64,000 nt of DNA from Georgenia sp. M64 (GTDB lineage: Bacteria > Actinomycetota > Actinomycetes > Actinomycetales > Actinomycetaceae), in contig NZ_CP145809.1 in assembly GCF_038049925.1 (NCBI RefSeq), positions 2,886,599 to 2,950,598 of the forward strand, given 5' to 3'. Positions 8,267-17,100 of the stretch are shown here, piece after piece; positions within the stretch are counted from its first letter, which is position 1; each line of letters begins with the position of its first letter. The notes beneath the pieces were generated by a model. That model did not search any database. It saw nothing but the letters and a program-made list of their open reading frames with translations, and was not told the DNA's origin. Made by a program: the position numbers and the translations under genes.

Positions 8267-11200
8267 CTAGAGGCTTCGCCCGTGCGTGCGAGCACCGCGC
8301 GGTCCAGTCCCCGGCGCCCGGGTGAGGGCTCGGGCGCGGTGCAGTGCGTCGGCGGCGTGACGCCGGTCGCGTTCCTGGGCGAGGGTCTGGGTCGAGGGTC
8401 CGAGCGGCGCGGGACCGGTGATGGTGTACCGGTCGCGGTAGGCGGCGACGACGGCCAGCTCGGCGAGCCACCGTTCCCGGCCGCCTCCCGCCGGCCGCTC
8501 ACCGATGCGGCACACCCACGGCGCCCGGTCGCGCACCGCGGCCTCGGCGAGGCCTCGGGCGCGGGTCTCGATGAGCTCGCGGCGTTCGGCCAGGGCGCGG
8601 GCGGCGTCGGCGGGCAGCGGCCCGGTCACGGCCGGGATGAGTCCGGCGATGAGGTCCGGGGTCGTGCCGGGTGCGGGTCGCCGGGTGGCTCGGGCGAGGC
8701 GGGTGGTGAGGACGGCGGCGATGTCGTCGGCGTCGAGCAGGGTGCGCTGGGCGACCAGGCGTGGCAGGAGGGTGTCGAGGTCGTGGTGGTTGGCCTCGGC
8801 GCGGCGCAGCTCCGCGGTGAGGACGGCGAAGGCCTCGGACGAGGTGATCTGGTCGGCTTCGGCCGGCGTAAGTCCCCCCGCGCTGATGAGGGTGTCGGTG
8901 ACGAGCCTGGTCCAGCGGCTCTGTTGGGCGGTGGTGACGATGGTCTCGTACTCGGCCGCGAGCTGGGCGATGCTCGTCCAGCTCTCTTGCTCGGCGGTGA
9001 TGGTCTGGTGGGCGGAGAGCTCGAGCCCGGAGTGGTTGAGCACCCCGAACAGCACGGTCCGCGCGGAGGTGTCCGCCTCGGCGGGGGTGGCATGGAGGGG
9101 GTCGGGCTGGTCGAGGGCGACGTAGGCGGTGTTGGCGAGGCGGCCGCGGGTCATGGACACGTAGAGGTTCTCGCGGGTGGTCAAGGCGGAGACGACCACG
9201 TGCGCGGTGTCGACGGTCAGGCCCTGGGCGCGGTGGGCGGTGACGGCGTAGCCGAGGTCGACGTACCGGCCGACGTACCCGGCAGGGAGCGTCACCCGCG
9301 CGCCCTCTCCGGGCCGGCGGACCTCGAGCGTGCCGTCGTGTCGGACGTGGGTGACGGTCCACCGGTCGCCGTTTCGGACCCACGCGCCCGGGCCGGTGCG
9401 GAGGCGACGGTCGTTGCGGCGGGTGATGACCACATCACCCACGGATGCGCGTGCCTCGTCGCGCAACCGGACCTCGCGGCCGGTGGCGGTCAGGCCCTGC
9501 TGGATGCGTTCGGCGCGGGCGCGCTCGTTGAGCTGCCGTACGGACTCCGCGGCCTCGGTCACCAGGATGGACGACCGGCCGGCGGCCAGGTCGTCCTGCC
9601 ACGCCTGGTAGGCGGCGTCGGTCATGGCCTCGGTGGTCCCCTCGACGATCCGGCCGTGGCCCGCGTATGCGTCGATCGCGGCCGGGTCACCGTCGCGCAG
9701 GGCGAGGGAGGCGTCCTTCTCCCACGCGTGGACGAAGCGCCGCACCTCCACCAGCTGTGCCAGGTCGCCGCCGCGGGCCTGGGCGAGCATGTTGAACGCG
9801 CCGCCGGCGTCGACGGACTGCAGCTGGGCCGGGTCCCCGACGAGGACGACCTTCGCGCCGACCTCGCCGGCGCGGGTCACGATGGTCTCCAGGGTGCGGG
9901 TAGAGGCCAGGGTGGCCTCGTCCAGGATGACGAGCTGGCCCGGGCGGAAGTCCGCCCTACCACGGGCGTGGTCGTGCACCCATTTCGCGGTGTTCTCGCA
10001 CCCGATGCCGATGTCCTCGGCGAGCACCTGCGCGGCGGCGGCCGACGGCGCCATCCCGATCACGGACCCGGGCCCGTGCGCCGTGGTCCAGGCACCGGCC
10101 AGGGCGGCCATCGCGGTGGACTTCCCGGTCCCGGCCGGACCGACCAACAGATCCAGGCGTCGGCCCGAGGTGAGGATCTGCGTGATCGCGGCGGCCTGCT
10201 CCCCGCCGACCACCACACCGTCACCCCGGCCGCCCTGCACGGTCTCGACGATGGGTGGCGGGACGACGAGCGCCGGTTCGTGGTCCTCGGCCAGGGCGAG
10301 CAGCCGGTCCTCCGCGGCGAGCAGACGCTCGCTCGAGTAGTACGTGGAGTGCCGCGGCCGCAGGGTGCTGGTGCCGTCGTCGCGCCGCATCCCCGCCGGG
10401 GTGGACGCGACCTCGGCCGGGGTGAGCGGGACCGACCGCCGGGTGGCGGCGTCGGTGATGAGCGCGATCGCCTGTTCGCGGTCCGCGGCCGACTGGAAGC
10501 GCCAGCCCATGGTGCGCCGCGAGGCCTCGGCCCAAAGGTTCCAGAGCCGCCAGGTCGACCGCCGCTCCGCCACCGCGTCCACGACGTCGGCGGCGGCCTG
10601 GTCGATCAGGAACATCGGCACCGACTCCCCGGTGAGGACCGGCACCGGCTGCATCGTGGTGAGGGTGCGCGCCCACTCGGTCGGGTCACCGCCCACCAGG
10701 TCCCGCGCGCGCGTCCGCCACTCGGCCGTCAGCTCCGACAACGCCCGGACGGTCTTCTCAGGCCGGGTCTCCAGGGTGGCCGCCGCGCGCAGCTGCACGA
10801 TCCGTCGGCCGGACGGGCGGCGGCCGTGCGCGGCCACGTAGGCGGCGATCTTCGCATCGGTGGCGACGTCGATCGCCCGGGCCCGGCTGGAGAACTGCCC
10901 GATCAGAGCTTCACTGACGCCGCGGATCTCCCACTGGCCGGTGCGGTCCACGCCACGGTCGCGCCGCTCCCACGACAGCCCGAACGAGCCCGTGAGCCGG
11001 TCGGCCAGCACCGCGTTGTAGTGCTCGGACAGGCCGACCATCGCGTGGTGGACGGCCCGGGAGTCCAAGGTCCGCCACCGCCCATCGTGGGCGGTCATCA
11101 CCTTGTTCGACACCACGACGTGGGTGTGGAGCTGGGGGTCGTTCGCGCGGGAGTCCCAATGGTCATACGCCGTCGCGGCGACCCCGACGACGGGCACCTG

Positions 11201-11788
11201 CGCGATCCCGGCGTGCCCGGTGCGGGTGGCGGCGACCTCCCGCTCGAAGAGGTCGAGTACCTGCGCCACGGCGGCGTGGTGGGCCTCGACGATCAGCTCC
11301 TGGGTATTCGCGTCAGCCAGGCCCCACAGCACCGACACCGACTTCGGCACCGAGAACGTCAGATCAAACCCCGCGGTCGCGGTCTGCGGCCCCCGGACGG
11401 CCTGCTCGCCCTGGATCCGGGTCACCTCGGCGTCGAACTCCCCCGCCAGCAGGGCCCGGTCCACCCGCGCGGTCAGCGCCGCCGTCCGCTCCGCCACGCT
11501 CGGGTACTCCCGGAACGGCCGGCCCAGGCTGGCCCCCGTGACCGGGTCGCTCCCGCGCCCCAACAGCATCTGCAGCTGCTCCGGTGTCACCGCCATGCCC
11601 GGGCGCAGCTCCCCAGCCCCGAAGAAGACGACCCCCGTGCCCAGCCACACCCCAGGCGGGGTACCCGCCTCGGTGAAGTACCGCGTAAACCCGGCCGCCC
11701 GGACGGCGTCGCCGTCGCCCTGCACCACCGACCGCAGCAGATACCCGTACCCCTTCCCCGCCGAGACCACCCGCATCGAGACCGTCAC
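8267..11788 (-). CDS. MobF-family relaxase/helicase (TrwC/TraI-like)
   Basis: A 1173-residue conjugative relaxase-helicase that would nick oriT and unwind DNA for transfer. GTG at 11788 gives the family N-terminus MTVSMRVVSAGKGYGYLL, with candidate nicking tyrosines Y14 and Y16. The metal histidine triad is H210, H221 and H223 (DPQLHTH). A superfamily-1 helicase follows, with Walker A GPAGTGKS at about 550, Walker B VILDEAT and the late motifs TAHRAQG and VSMTRGR. The reading frame stays open about 200 bases upstream, so a longer N-terminus is possible. No coupling protein or mating-pair genes are visible, so it probably mobilises rather than self-transfers. Confidence 0.93.
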   Translation of the reverse strand: MTVSMRVVSAGKGYGYLLRSVVQGDGDAVRAAGFTRYFTEAGTPPGVWLGTGVVFFGAGELRPGMAVTPEQLQMLLGRGSDPVTGASLGRPFREYPSVAERTAALTARVDRALLAGEFDAEVTRIQGEQAVRGPQTATAGFDLTFSVPKSVSVLWGLADANTQELIVEAHHAAVAQVLDLFEREVAATRTGHAGIAQVPVVGVAATAYDHWDSRANDPQLHTHVVVSNKVMTAHDGRWRTLDSRAVHHAMVGLSEHYNAVLADRLTGSFGLSWERRDRGVDRTGQWEIRGVSEALIGQFSSRARAIDVATDAKIAAYVAAHGRRPSGRRIVQLRAAATLETRPEKTVRALSELTAEWRTRARDLVGGDPTEWARTLTTMQPVPVLTGESVPMFLIDQAAADVVDAVAERRSTWRLWNLWAEASRRTMGWRFQSAADREQAIALITDAATRRSVPLTPAEVASTPAGMRRDDGTSTLRPRHSTYYSSERLLAAEDRLLALAEDHEPALVVPPPIVETVQGGRGDGVVVGGEQAAAITQILTSGRRLDLLVGPAGTGKSTAMAALAGAWTTAHGPGSVIGMAPSAAAAQVLAEDIGIGCENTAKWVHDHARGRADFRPGQLVILDEATLASTRTLETIVTRAGEVGAKVVLVGDPAQLQSVDAGGAFNMLAQARGGDLAQLVEVRRFVHAWEKDASLALRDGDPAAIDAYAGHGRIVEGTTEAMTDAAYQAWQDDLAAGRSSILVTEAAESVRQLNERARAERIQQGLTATGREVRLRDEARASVGDVVITRRNDRRLRTGPGAWVRNGDRWTVTHVRHDGTLEVRRPGEGARVTLPAGYVGRYVDLGYAVTAHRAQGLTVDTAHVVVSALTTRENLYVSMTRGRLANTAYVALDQPDPLHATPAEADTSARTVLFGVLNHSGLELSAHQTITAEQESWTSIAQLAAEYETIVTTAQQSRWTRLVTDTLISAGGLTPAEADQITSSEAFAVLTAELRRAEANHHDLDTLLPRLVAQRTLLDADDIAAVLTTRLARATRRPAPGTTPDLIAGLIPAVTGPLPADAARALAERRELIETRARGLAEAAVRDRAPWVCRIGERPAGGGRERWLAELAVVAAYRDRYTITGPAPLGPSTQTLAQERDRRHAADALHRARALTRAPGTGPRGARTHGRSL

Positions 11789-12110
11789 ACCCACCAGGTG
11801 CGCGACCCAATCCACCTCGGGTGCCAGAGGTGTGAGGACCACCACCGGCGACCCGTCCCGGACCACGCCGACCGGGCGGCCGGCACGCGGACAAGCCGTC
11901 CACGCGAAGGTCGGCTCCGCCACGCCTCTCCGGGTGACACCGGACGGACGGCACGTCGGTGGTACGGGCCTCTGGCGTCGTGGGCACACCTGGTAGTCGA
12001 ACGGGCCTTCTCGGACGTTGTCGCCGGCGTGGGCGCGCTGGTCGACGAGCTACCGCAGGAAGGCGGAGAGGAGTGACCTCAGTCCGGTCGCCAACACGCG
12101 GCGACCTTCT

Positions 12111-12201
12111 CCCCGTACGCACCGTGACCTGGGCGGATATGCGCCGTCATGGTGCGTACGGGGTGCGTACGGGGTGCGTACGGGGTCAGGCACCCCGTAC
12201 G
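12111..12201. repeat. 11-base tandem repeats with flanking inverted copies (oriT/iteron candidate)
   Basis: Three tandem copies of GGTGCGTACGG occupy 12151-12183. A perfect inverted 13-base copy, CCCCGTACGCACC, lies at 12111-12123, and a shorter inverted copy, CACCCCGTACG, at 12191-12201. The array sits 320 bases upstream of the relaxase start in the 650-base noncoding gap (11789-12436). Clustered direct and inverted repeats beside a relaxase gene are typical of oriT or relaxosome sites, but regulator or replication iterons would look the same. Confidence 0.6.
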
Positions 12202-12303
12202 TTCTCGGCAACGCACCCACGCGAGAGTAAGACCCATGGAACCCGCGATCGCACACATGAGCTGGACGCCGGCAACGCGACGCTCGCCGACGACCGCACC
12301 CGT

Positions 12304-12425
12304 GGGGGAAGAGAGCGGTGGTGACGACTCGTCACGACCGCAGACGCGGCCACCATCCCCGGGTAAGTGCGCGGTGGGGCCGGCACCTCGGGGGAAGAGA
12401 GCGGTGGTGAGGACTCCTCACGACC
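12304..12425. repeat. two 36-base direct repeats, each with a 15-base palindrome
   Basis: Copies at 12304-12339 and 12390-12425 are identical except for two positions. Each holds a palindrome: GTGACGACTCGTCAC at 12321-12335 and GTGAGGACTCCTCAC at 12407-12421. The two differences are compensatory, so both palindromes stay perfect. The repeats lie immediately 3' of the integrase gene, with the second ending 12 bases from its stop. They could be recombinase or relaxase binding sites, or paired RNA hairpins ending integrase transcription. Confidence 0.6.
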
Positions 12426-12436
12426 ACGTCGGGCGT

Positions 12437-13633
12437 TCACTTCTCGTCGTTGCTGTCACGAGGAGCGAGTGACTCGAGGATCTCGGCGGTCACCGGGTTC
12501 ACCTTCTCGTCAGGCTCGATGTAGTGCTCCTTAGTGATCTGGGATGAGGTGTGGCCGAGCATCTCGGCCGCGAGGTCCGCACCGCCCGCCCGGTCGATCA
12601 CCGTCGCGACGGTCCGACGGAACGAGTGCGGCGTGACACCGGCGATGCCGGCCTCGTCCAGGATGGCGCGCAGACGCCGGCGCACGTTGTTGGTCGTCAA
12701 TGGGGTGTGGTTGCGGCTGAAGAAGATCAGGTGCTCCGGGTCCTCGGCGACGAGCGCGACGAGCCGCTGGCGCAGCACCTCAGCGGTGAACGACGGCACA
12801 GCGACGGTTCGGGCCGACTTCGCCGTCTTGGGGTGCGGCTGCCGGTGGGTCGGCTTACCTGTCGGCGAGACGATCGTCCCGCTGAGCCGGACGGTGGCGG
12901 GCGAGACGGTGACGTCGACGTCACACTTGCGGATCGCCAGCACCTCGCCGATCCGGGCCGAGGTGCCGAGCATGACCTCGATGATCTGGTCGAGCTGGCC
13001 GTCCGGCGGTGGTCCGGGCATCCCGGGCTCTCGGCGCCATCCCCGCACCGCGGCCCGGATCGCGTCGACCTGGTCCAGGGTCAGGGCCATCGCCCGAGTC
13101 GGCGGCTTCCTGAGCCGGGCCGTGTCCCGGACCGGGTTCTCCCTGAGCGCGTCGTAGCGGACCGCCAGGCCGAGGGCGAGGCTGAGGACGGTGCGCGCCT
13201 GCTTGGCCATGCTGTAGCTCCTGGTCGTGGCCAGCGCTTTGATGAACCTGTCGACCCTGCGGACGCTGATCTCGCGCAGCGTGTAGTGCTCGAAGGCCGG
13301 CATCACCAGCTGCCGCATGTTGCGTTCGTAGAGCGCCCTGGTGCTCGGCGCGAGCTTGCCCTCGAGATCGAGGTCCTCGAGCCAGATGTCGACGAGGTGC
13401 CCGAAGGAGGTGTCGGGGGTCAGCTCGCCGGTCCCGGTGGCGTAGTCGGCCCGGCCGGCGAGCTTCTCCTTCAGGCGATGCTCTGCCGCCTTGCGCGTGG
13501 TGCCGCTGGCCTCGACCCGCCGGAGCCGACCGTCGAGGTCTCTGACGCGCACCCGGGCTCGGACCACCCCGCCCGCCAGTGCGGTGAACTCGATGTCGCC
13601 GAACGTGCCGATCGGGGTGCGGGGCCGTGCCAC
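12437..13633 (-). CDS. tyrosine recombinase (phage-type integrase)
   Basis: A 398-residue site-specific recombinase. The arm-binding and core-binding N-terminal domains are followed by the catalytic domain with R227 (ARIGEVL), lysine near 270, H336 and R339 (HSFRR), H361 (LGHTS) and nucleophile Y371. All catalytic residues are present. GTG at 13633 is followed by a normal N-terminus. It lies six bases after the excisionase gene and about 400 bases from the 3' end of an initiator tRNA gene, the usual layout for an integrase that uses a tRNA as attachment site. Confidence 0.96.
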   Translation of the reverse strand: MARPRTPIGTFGDIEFTALAGGVVRARVRVRDLDGRLRRVEASGTTRKAAEHRLKEKLAGRADYATGTGELTPDTSFGHLVDIWLEDLDLEGKLAPSTRALYERNMRQLVMPAFEHYTLREISVRRVDRFIKALATTRSYSMAKQARTVLSLALGLAVRYDALRENPVRDTARLRKPPTRAMALTLDQVDAIRAAVRGWRREPGMPGPPPDGQLDQIIEVMLGTSARIGEVLAIRKCDVDVTVSPATVRLSGTIVSPTGKPTHRQPHPKTAKSARTVAVPSFTAEVLRQRLVALVAEDPEHLIFFSRNHTPLTTNNVRRRLRAILDEAGIAGVTPHSFRRTVATVIDRAGGADLAAEMLGHTSSQITKEHYIEPDEKVNPVTAEILESLAPRDSNDEK

Positions 13634-13639
13634 CTCAGC

Positions 13640-13867
13640 TCACCTCGTCAGATGATCGCGTGGCGTCGCGGACCGCTGGGCGTCCACCCACGCCGCGACG
13701 TCCGAGACGGCGAACTTCAGGTGCCGGCCGACGCGGAACCCGCGCGGGCCGTGCCCGGTCTGGCGCCAGTCGTAGACCGTCCGGACGGGTACGCCGAGGT
13801 ACTCGGCAAGGTCCTGGACGCCCAGGAGCGGGTCCAGCCCGCTCCACTGTGTCGTTGAGGTTCCCAT
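13640..13867 (-). CDS. excisionase-like helix-turn-helix protein
   Basis: A 75-residue protein of the MerR-like HTH_17 type. The segment LLGVQDLAEYLGVPVRTVYDW followed by GFRVGRHLKFAVSDVAAWVD is the usual excisionase/AlpA form. ATG at 13867 is chosen; the frame is open further upstream, but the extra residues lack family similarity. It precedes the integrase by six bases, so both are probably co-transcribed. It likely bends DNA at the attachment site to direct excision. Confidence 0.88.
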   Translation of the reverse strand: MGTSTTQWSGLDPLLGVQDLAEYLGVPVRTVYDWRQTGHGPRGFRVGRHLKFAVSDVAAWVDAQRSATPRDHLTR

Positions 13868-13959
13868 GCCTGCCAGGTGCGCCGCACGCACCGTGGCAGC
13901 CGTGACACCCCGGCAGCGACCGGCGTCGACCGCACTGACGACCCGATCCGACCTCGACG

Positions 13960-14004
13960 TAGAGATCAAAGTGGAGGGTTTGTGGAGGGTGGATCAAATC
14001 TCTA
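13960..14004. repeat. clustered short repeats near the integration end (possible Xis/Int arm sites)
   Basis: Seven-base inverted repeats TAGAGAT (13960) and ATCTCTA (13998) flank two direct copies of GTGGAGGGT at 13971 and 13982, exactly 11 bases apart. GATCAAA also occurs twice (13964 and 13992). One-helical-turn spacing between the excisionase gene and the tRNA suits cooperative binding by excisionase or integrase. AT content is higher than in the surroundings. Confidence 0.5.
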
Positions 14005-14011
14005 GACACCT

Positions 14012-14043
14012 CAGGCCCGGGAATCCGCAGATTCCCGGGCCTG
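14012..14043 (-). terminator. hairpin downstream of the initiator tRNA
   Basis: A perfect 14-base stem (CAGGCCCGGGAATC) with a CGCA loop begins six bases beyond the tRNA 3' end on its coding strand. No T tract follows, as is common for actinobacterial terminators. It probably ends tRNA transcription and separates it from the excisionase region. Confidence 0.7.
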
Positions 14044-14048
14044 ATTCG

Positions 14049-14122
14049 TAGCGGGGGCAGGATTTGAACCTGCGACCTCCGGGTTATGAGCCCGGCGAGC
14101 TACCGAACTGCTCCACCCCGCG
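14049..14122 (-). tRNA. initiator tRNA-fMet (CAU)
   Basis: The 74-nucleotide cloverleaf lacks an encoded CCA. The anticodon is CAU. Initiator features are present: an unpaired first base (C1 against U72) and three consecutive G-C pairs at the bottom of the anticodon stem (GGG/CCC). The T arm GCAGG-TTCAAAT-CCTGC is regular. The next genomic bases at the 3' end are CGA, so CCA must be added after transcription. Its 3' end faces the excisionase/integrase genes, making it the likely integration target. Confidence 0.97.
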
Positions 14123-14193
14123 TCGGTGACTCCAGGTTACGTCCCCGGCTCCTCGCGGAGCAAATCGTGGGGCCGTGCCCTGGGTCACACGGC

Positions 14194-17100
14194 TCAGCCC
14201 TGGGCGGCCTCCTCGGTGGGCTCCGCCGTCGGCTCGGCGGTGGCCTCGCCGTCGGGCGCGACCTCCCCGGTCGCCTCGGCGATCTCGGCCTCGGCGGCGA
14301 GCGCGTCCTCGATGGCGGACTGGAGGCGCTGCTGCGCCTCGCCGTAGGCCGTCCAGTCGCTCTCCGCGAGAGCGGTGTTGCCGTCGGCGATCGCCTGCTG
14401 GGCCTCGGCCAGGGCGTCGGTGAGGCGCTCCTGGGCGGCGGCGGGGACCTCGGTGGTGCCCTGGGGCTCCTCGCCCGCAGGGGCGTCCTCCGGCGGGGCC
14501 ACCTCGGCGTCGCCGGCCTCGGCACCGGAGTCGCCGCCGAAGACCTCGTCGAGGGCCTCGTCGAGCGTCGACGCGAAGCCGATCTCGTCGCCGAAGGAGA
14601 CGAGCACGCGCTGCAGGAGGGGGTAGGACGTGCCCTGGGCCGACTGGACGTAGACGGGCTGGACGTACAGCAGGCCGCCACCGACGGGCAGGGTGAGGAG
14701 GTTGCCGAGCTGGACGTCGGAGTTGCCCTGCCGCAGCAGGTTCAGCTCCGAGGAGACGCCCGGGTTGGAGTTGAAGTTGTTCTGGACCTGGCCGGGACCG
14801 GGCACGGTGAGGTCCGAGGGCAGCTCGAGCAGACGCATCTGCCCGTAGTCCTCGCGCACCTCGCCGGCGGCGTCCCCTGTCTCGGAGTCCACGGCGAGGA
14901 ACCCGGTGAGGATGTTGCGGTCGGTCTGGCCACCCGGGATGAAGCTCGACGTCAGGGAGAACTGCGCCTCGTCCTGGGCGGGCATCTGCATCGTGAGGTA
15001 GTACGGCGGCTGCGGCACCCCGGCGGCGGCCGTCGGGTCGGTCGGGATGTTCCAGAAGTTCGACCCGGAGTAGAACGAAGCCGCGTCGGTGACGTGGTAC
15101 TGGCTGAGGAGCTGCCGCTGGACCTTGAACAGGTCCTCGGGGTAGCGCAGGTGGCTCATGAGGTCGCCGCTGATGTCCTCGACCGGCTGGACGTGGTCGC
15201 CGAAGATGTTCTGCCAGGTGTCCAGGATCGGGTCGTCCTCGTCCCACTCGTAGAGGGTGACGTCGCCGTCGTAGGCGTTGACGACCGCCTTGACCGAGTT
15301 GCGGATGTAGTTCACCTGGGCCGGCGCCACGCCGACGGCGGCCGGCACCCCGTTGACCGTGGTGAGGGAGTCCGTCGTCGCCTCCTCGAGGGACTCGCGC
15401 GCGGAGTAGGGGTAGTCGTTCGTCGTGGTGTACCCGTCGACGATCCAGACCAGCTCCTTCGGCGTGGCCTCGTCACCGTCCATGTCGACGACCGCCGGGT
15501 AGGCCTTGGCGTCGAGGGTGAGGTACGGGGCGACCTTGGACACGCGCTGGTGCGGGTCGCGGTCGAAGAGGATCTGCGACTCCTCGGTCACCCGGTCGGA
15601 GAAGAGGATCTGCATGTCACCGAACTTCAGCGCGTAGAGGAGCTTCGCGGCGAAGTTGCCGATCGACGGCCCGCCGTCGCCGGTGTAGGTGTTGTTGACC
15701 GCGCCGTTGGGAGCGTCGTCGTCGGGGTAGTCCAGCTCCCACGGGTCGGTGCCCTCGGGCGCCCCCACGATGGAGTAGTCGGGGCTGAACTGGCCGAAGT
15801 AGACCCTCGGCTCGTACTCGCCGAGCTCACCGGTGCTCGGGATGCCCTGCTGGAAGAACGCCGGCCGCCCGTCCGAGCGCGTGGTGTTGCCGTACGCGGC
15901 CACCACGCCGAACCCGTGGGTGTAGACGGTCTTGTCGTTGACCCAGGTCCGCTGCTCCGCCCCGAGGCCGTCCTGGTTGAGCTCGCGGACGGCGATGACG
16001 GTGTCGCGGCTCTCGCCGTCGATCTCGTACCGGTCCACCGCCAGGGTGGTCGGGAACCCGTAGTACTGCCGGTTCTGCTGGAGCTGGTTGAACGTCGGCG
16101 AGACGATCTGCGGGTCCAGCAGGCGGATGGAGGCGGTGGACTGGCTGTCCTCACGGAGCTGGCCGGCCTCGGCCTCGGTGGTGGCCGAGTACGTCTCGAC
16201 CTCGATGTCCTGCAGGTCGTAGGCGGCGAGGGTGCCGTCGATGTTGCGCTGGATGAACTCCCGCTCGAGCTCGATCGCGTTGGGCTCGACCTGGAAGCGC
16301 TGAACGACGGCGGGGTAGGCGGAGCCCACGACGATCGCGGAGACGATCATGACCCCGATGCCCGCGACCGGCAGCCGCCAGGTGCCGCGGAAGGCGGCGA
16401 CGACGAAGAGCACGGCGACGACGACAGCGATGCCGGCGAGGATCGCCTTGGCCGGGATGTTGGCGTTGACGTCGGTGTAGGACGCCCCCGCGAAGCGGGC
16501 GTTCTCCCCCACCAGCACGGAGTACCGGTCGAGCCAGTAGCTGGCCGCGATGAGCAGGACGAACACCGCCGCGAGGATGCCCAGGTGCAGACGGGCGGCC
16601 GGGGAGATGCGCTGGGCGCGCGGCGCCAGGGAGATCCCGCCGTAGAGGTAGTGGGTCACCACGGCCGCGGCGGCGGAGAGGAACACCACGGTCATGAGGA
16701 AGGAGATGAGCATCCGGATCACCGGCAGGGTGAAGACGAAGAAGCCGATGTCCAGCCCGAACTGGGGGTCGTTGATCCCGAACTGCTCACGGTTGAGGAA
16801 CGTCAGCACCTCGCGCCACTGGGCGGACAGCGACGACCCGGCGAACAGGCCCAGGACCAGCGGCGCGCCGATCATGATGAGACGGCGCAGCGGCTCGATC
16901 GACTCGCGGTACTTGTCGAGGTTGCGCTCCTCCGGCGTCGTCGGCGGGTAGACCTGCCGCTGGGAGTAGGCGAGGTGGAGGTTGAGCCACACCGCCCCGC
17001 CCATGAGCAGGAAGCCGACGGCGAACAGCGCCGCGCGGGTGGTCCACTCACGGATGAGGACGTCGGTGAAGCCGAGCTGGTTGAACCACTGGACCTCGGT

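Noticed and set aside
8237-12076. Plus-strand frame of more than 1200 codons opposite the relaxase
   Set aside because: It is the GC-rich antisense shadow of the relaxase; its composition is Gly/Arg/Asp-rich with no domain, while the minus strand has complete relaxase and helicase motifs.
12151-12183. Possible CRISPR array
   Set aside because: The 11-base repeats are directly adjacent without spacers, and no cas gene is near.
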